Source: Roseomonas sp. KE2513
GTDB taxonomy: Bacteria; Pseudomonadota; Alphaproteobacteria; Acetobacterales; Acetobacteraceae
Direction: 5' to 3'
Assembly (NCBI RefSeq): GCF_016107305.1
Contig: NZ_RCVR01000002.1
Span: 1 to 64,000 of the forward strand
DNA: 64,000 nucleotides
The notes below the pieces were generated by a model. It searched no databases, was not told the origin of the DNA, and saw nothing but the letters and a program-made list of their open reading frames with translations. Within the stretch, counting starts at the first letter, position 1; each line of letters opens with the position of its first letter. Made by a program: the position numbers and the translations under genes. This document shows, one piece after another, positions 63,600 through 64,000 of the stretch.

Positions 63600-64000
63600 A
63601 TGTCGCAGAGCGCCACCGACCCGCGGCAATTCCGCGCCCCGCCAAAGAAGCCGCTGCGCCTTTCCTGGGCGGACGAGCGGGTGCGCGCCATCTTCTGGCA
63701 GGTGCTGATCGTCGGCATCGTGATCGCCGTCGTCTGGTGGCTGGTGCGGAACACCCAGCACAACCTCGAGGTCCGGCGGATCGCGACCGGCTTCGGCTTC
63801 CTTCAGCGCGAGGCGGGGCTGCCGATCGGTGAATCGCTGATTCAGTACACCCCGGCCAGCACCTATCTCCGCGCCCTGACCGTCGGCGTGCTGAACACGC
63901 TGAAGGTGGCCGTGGTCGGCATCATCCTCGCCACCATCCTCGGCACGCTGATCGGCATCGCGCGGCTCTCGAAGAACTGGCTGCTCGCGAAGGTCGCGGC
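63600..64000 (+). CDS. aapQ: General L-amino-acid ABC transporter permease (AapQ-like), 3' end beyond the window
   Basis: The first 133 codons of an inner-membrane permease. The cytoplasmic N-terminus RQFRAPPKKPLRLSWADERV leads into a membrane helix (about residues 32-49). The long periplasmic part has NTQHNLEVRRIATGFGFLQR and GLPIGESLIQYTPASTYLRA, and then the typical GVLNTLKVAVVGIILATILG. These are AapQ/BztB hallmarks. Truncated by the window edge. Confidence 0.92.
   Translation, partial: MSQSATDPRQFRAPPKKPLRLSWADERVRAIFWQVLIVGIVIAVVWWLVRNTQHNLEVRRIATGFGFLQREAGLPIGESLIQYTPASTYLRALTVGVLNTLKVAVVGIILATILGTLIGIARLSKNWLLAKVA

Overview
The window is GC-rich (coding regions roughly 70% GC with strong GC bias at third positions). 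It looks like a free-living, metabolically versatile alphaproteobacterium, most plausibly of the Acetobacteraceae/Roseomonas type. The support for this is several orphan TctC (Bug-family) solute receptors, HyuA/HyuB, Liv-type ABC transport, a bacteriophytochrome, KdpD/E and GC hairpin repeats between genes. The assignment rests on gene content only. No rRNA, tRNA or CRISPR array was seen.

Region by region. (1) 1-1690 is a lower-GC, mostly non-coding accessory stretch that holds a decayed, frameshifted IS3-family transposase. (2) 1694-4148 holds two exported alpha/beta hydrolases. (3) 4273-18530 (minus) reads as one tightly packed transcription unit of 13 genes, many with 4-bp stop/start overlaps. 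In transcription order these are a GntR/UTRA regulator, a branched-chain-type ABC importer (LivK, H, M, G, F), a PEP-mutase/isocitrate-lyase-superfamily lyase, HyuB, HyuA, an isochorismatase-like hydrolase, an FAD reductase, a TctC receptor and an MmgE/PrpD protein. (4) 18657-23224 (plus) is the divergent partner operon: a LeuC/LeuD-like hydratase, two metallo-beta-lactamase-fold proteins and an HpcH/HpaI aldolase. Palindromic operator candidates lie between (3) and (4). (5) 23239-29130 holds a carboxymuconolactone-decarboxylase-like protein, three more TctC receptors, an FAD monooxygenase and a maleate-isomerase/Asp-Glu-racemase-like protein.

(6) 29395-33585 (minus) is a light-sensing cluster: a bacteriophytochrome kinase, a stand-alone response regulator and a REC-PAS-HWE kinase. 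(7) 34015-42187 is the potassium system, with kdpDE divergent from kdpFABC and a symmetric array of short boxes between them. (8) 42188-50689 is mixed: a probable pseudogene, a polytopic membrane protein, an SDR, a nitronate monooxygenase, a GNAT acetyltransferase, a small conserved protein and two luciferase-like flavin monooxygenases. (9) 50706-56000 (minus) is glycogen metabolism (glgC, glgA, glgP). (10) 56135-64000 holds an AbgB-like amidohydrolase, a DUF4189 protein, a bifunctional PBP1, a histidine-kinase-like fragment protein, an ornithine-cyclodeaminase relative and the start of a general L-amino-acid ABC importer (AapJ, AapQ) that runs off the window.

Regions 3 and 4 are the best candidate for an undescribed system. 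Together they look like an uptake and breakdown route for an unknown compound: import by ABC and TctC receptors, ring or amide opening by HyuAB and the isochorismatase-like protein, reduction by the flavoprotein, then hydration and carbon-carbon cleavage of a substituted malate by the LeuCD-like enzyme, the PEP-mutase-family lyase and the HpcH aldolase. The families are recognised from sequence. The substrate and the order of steps are inference.
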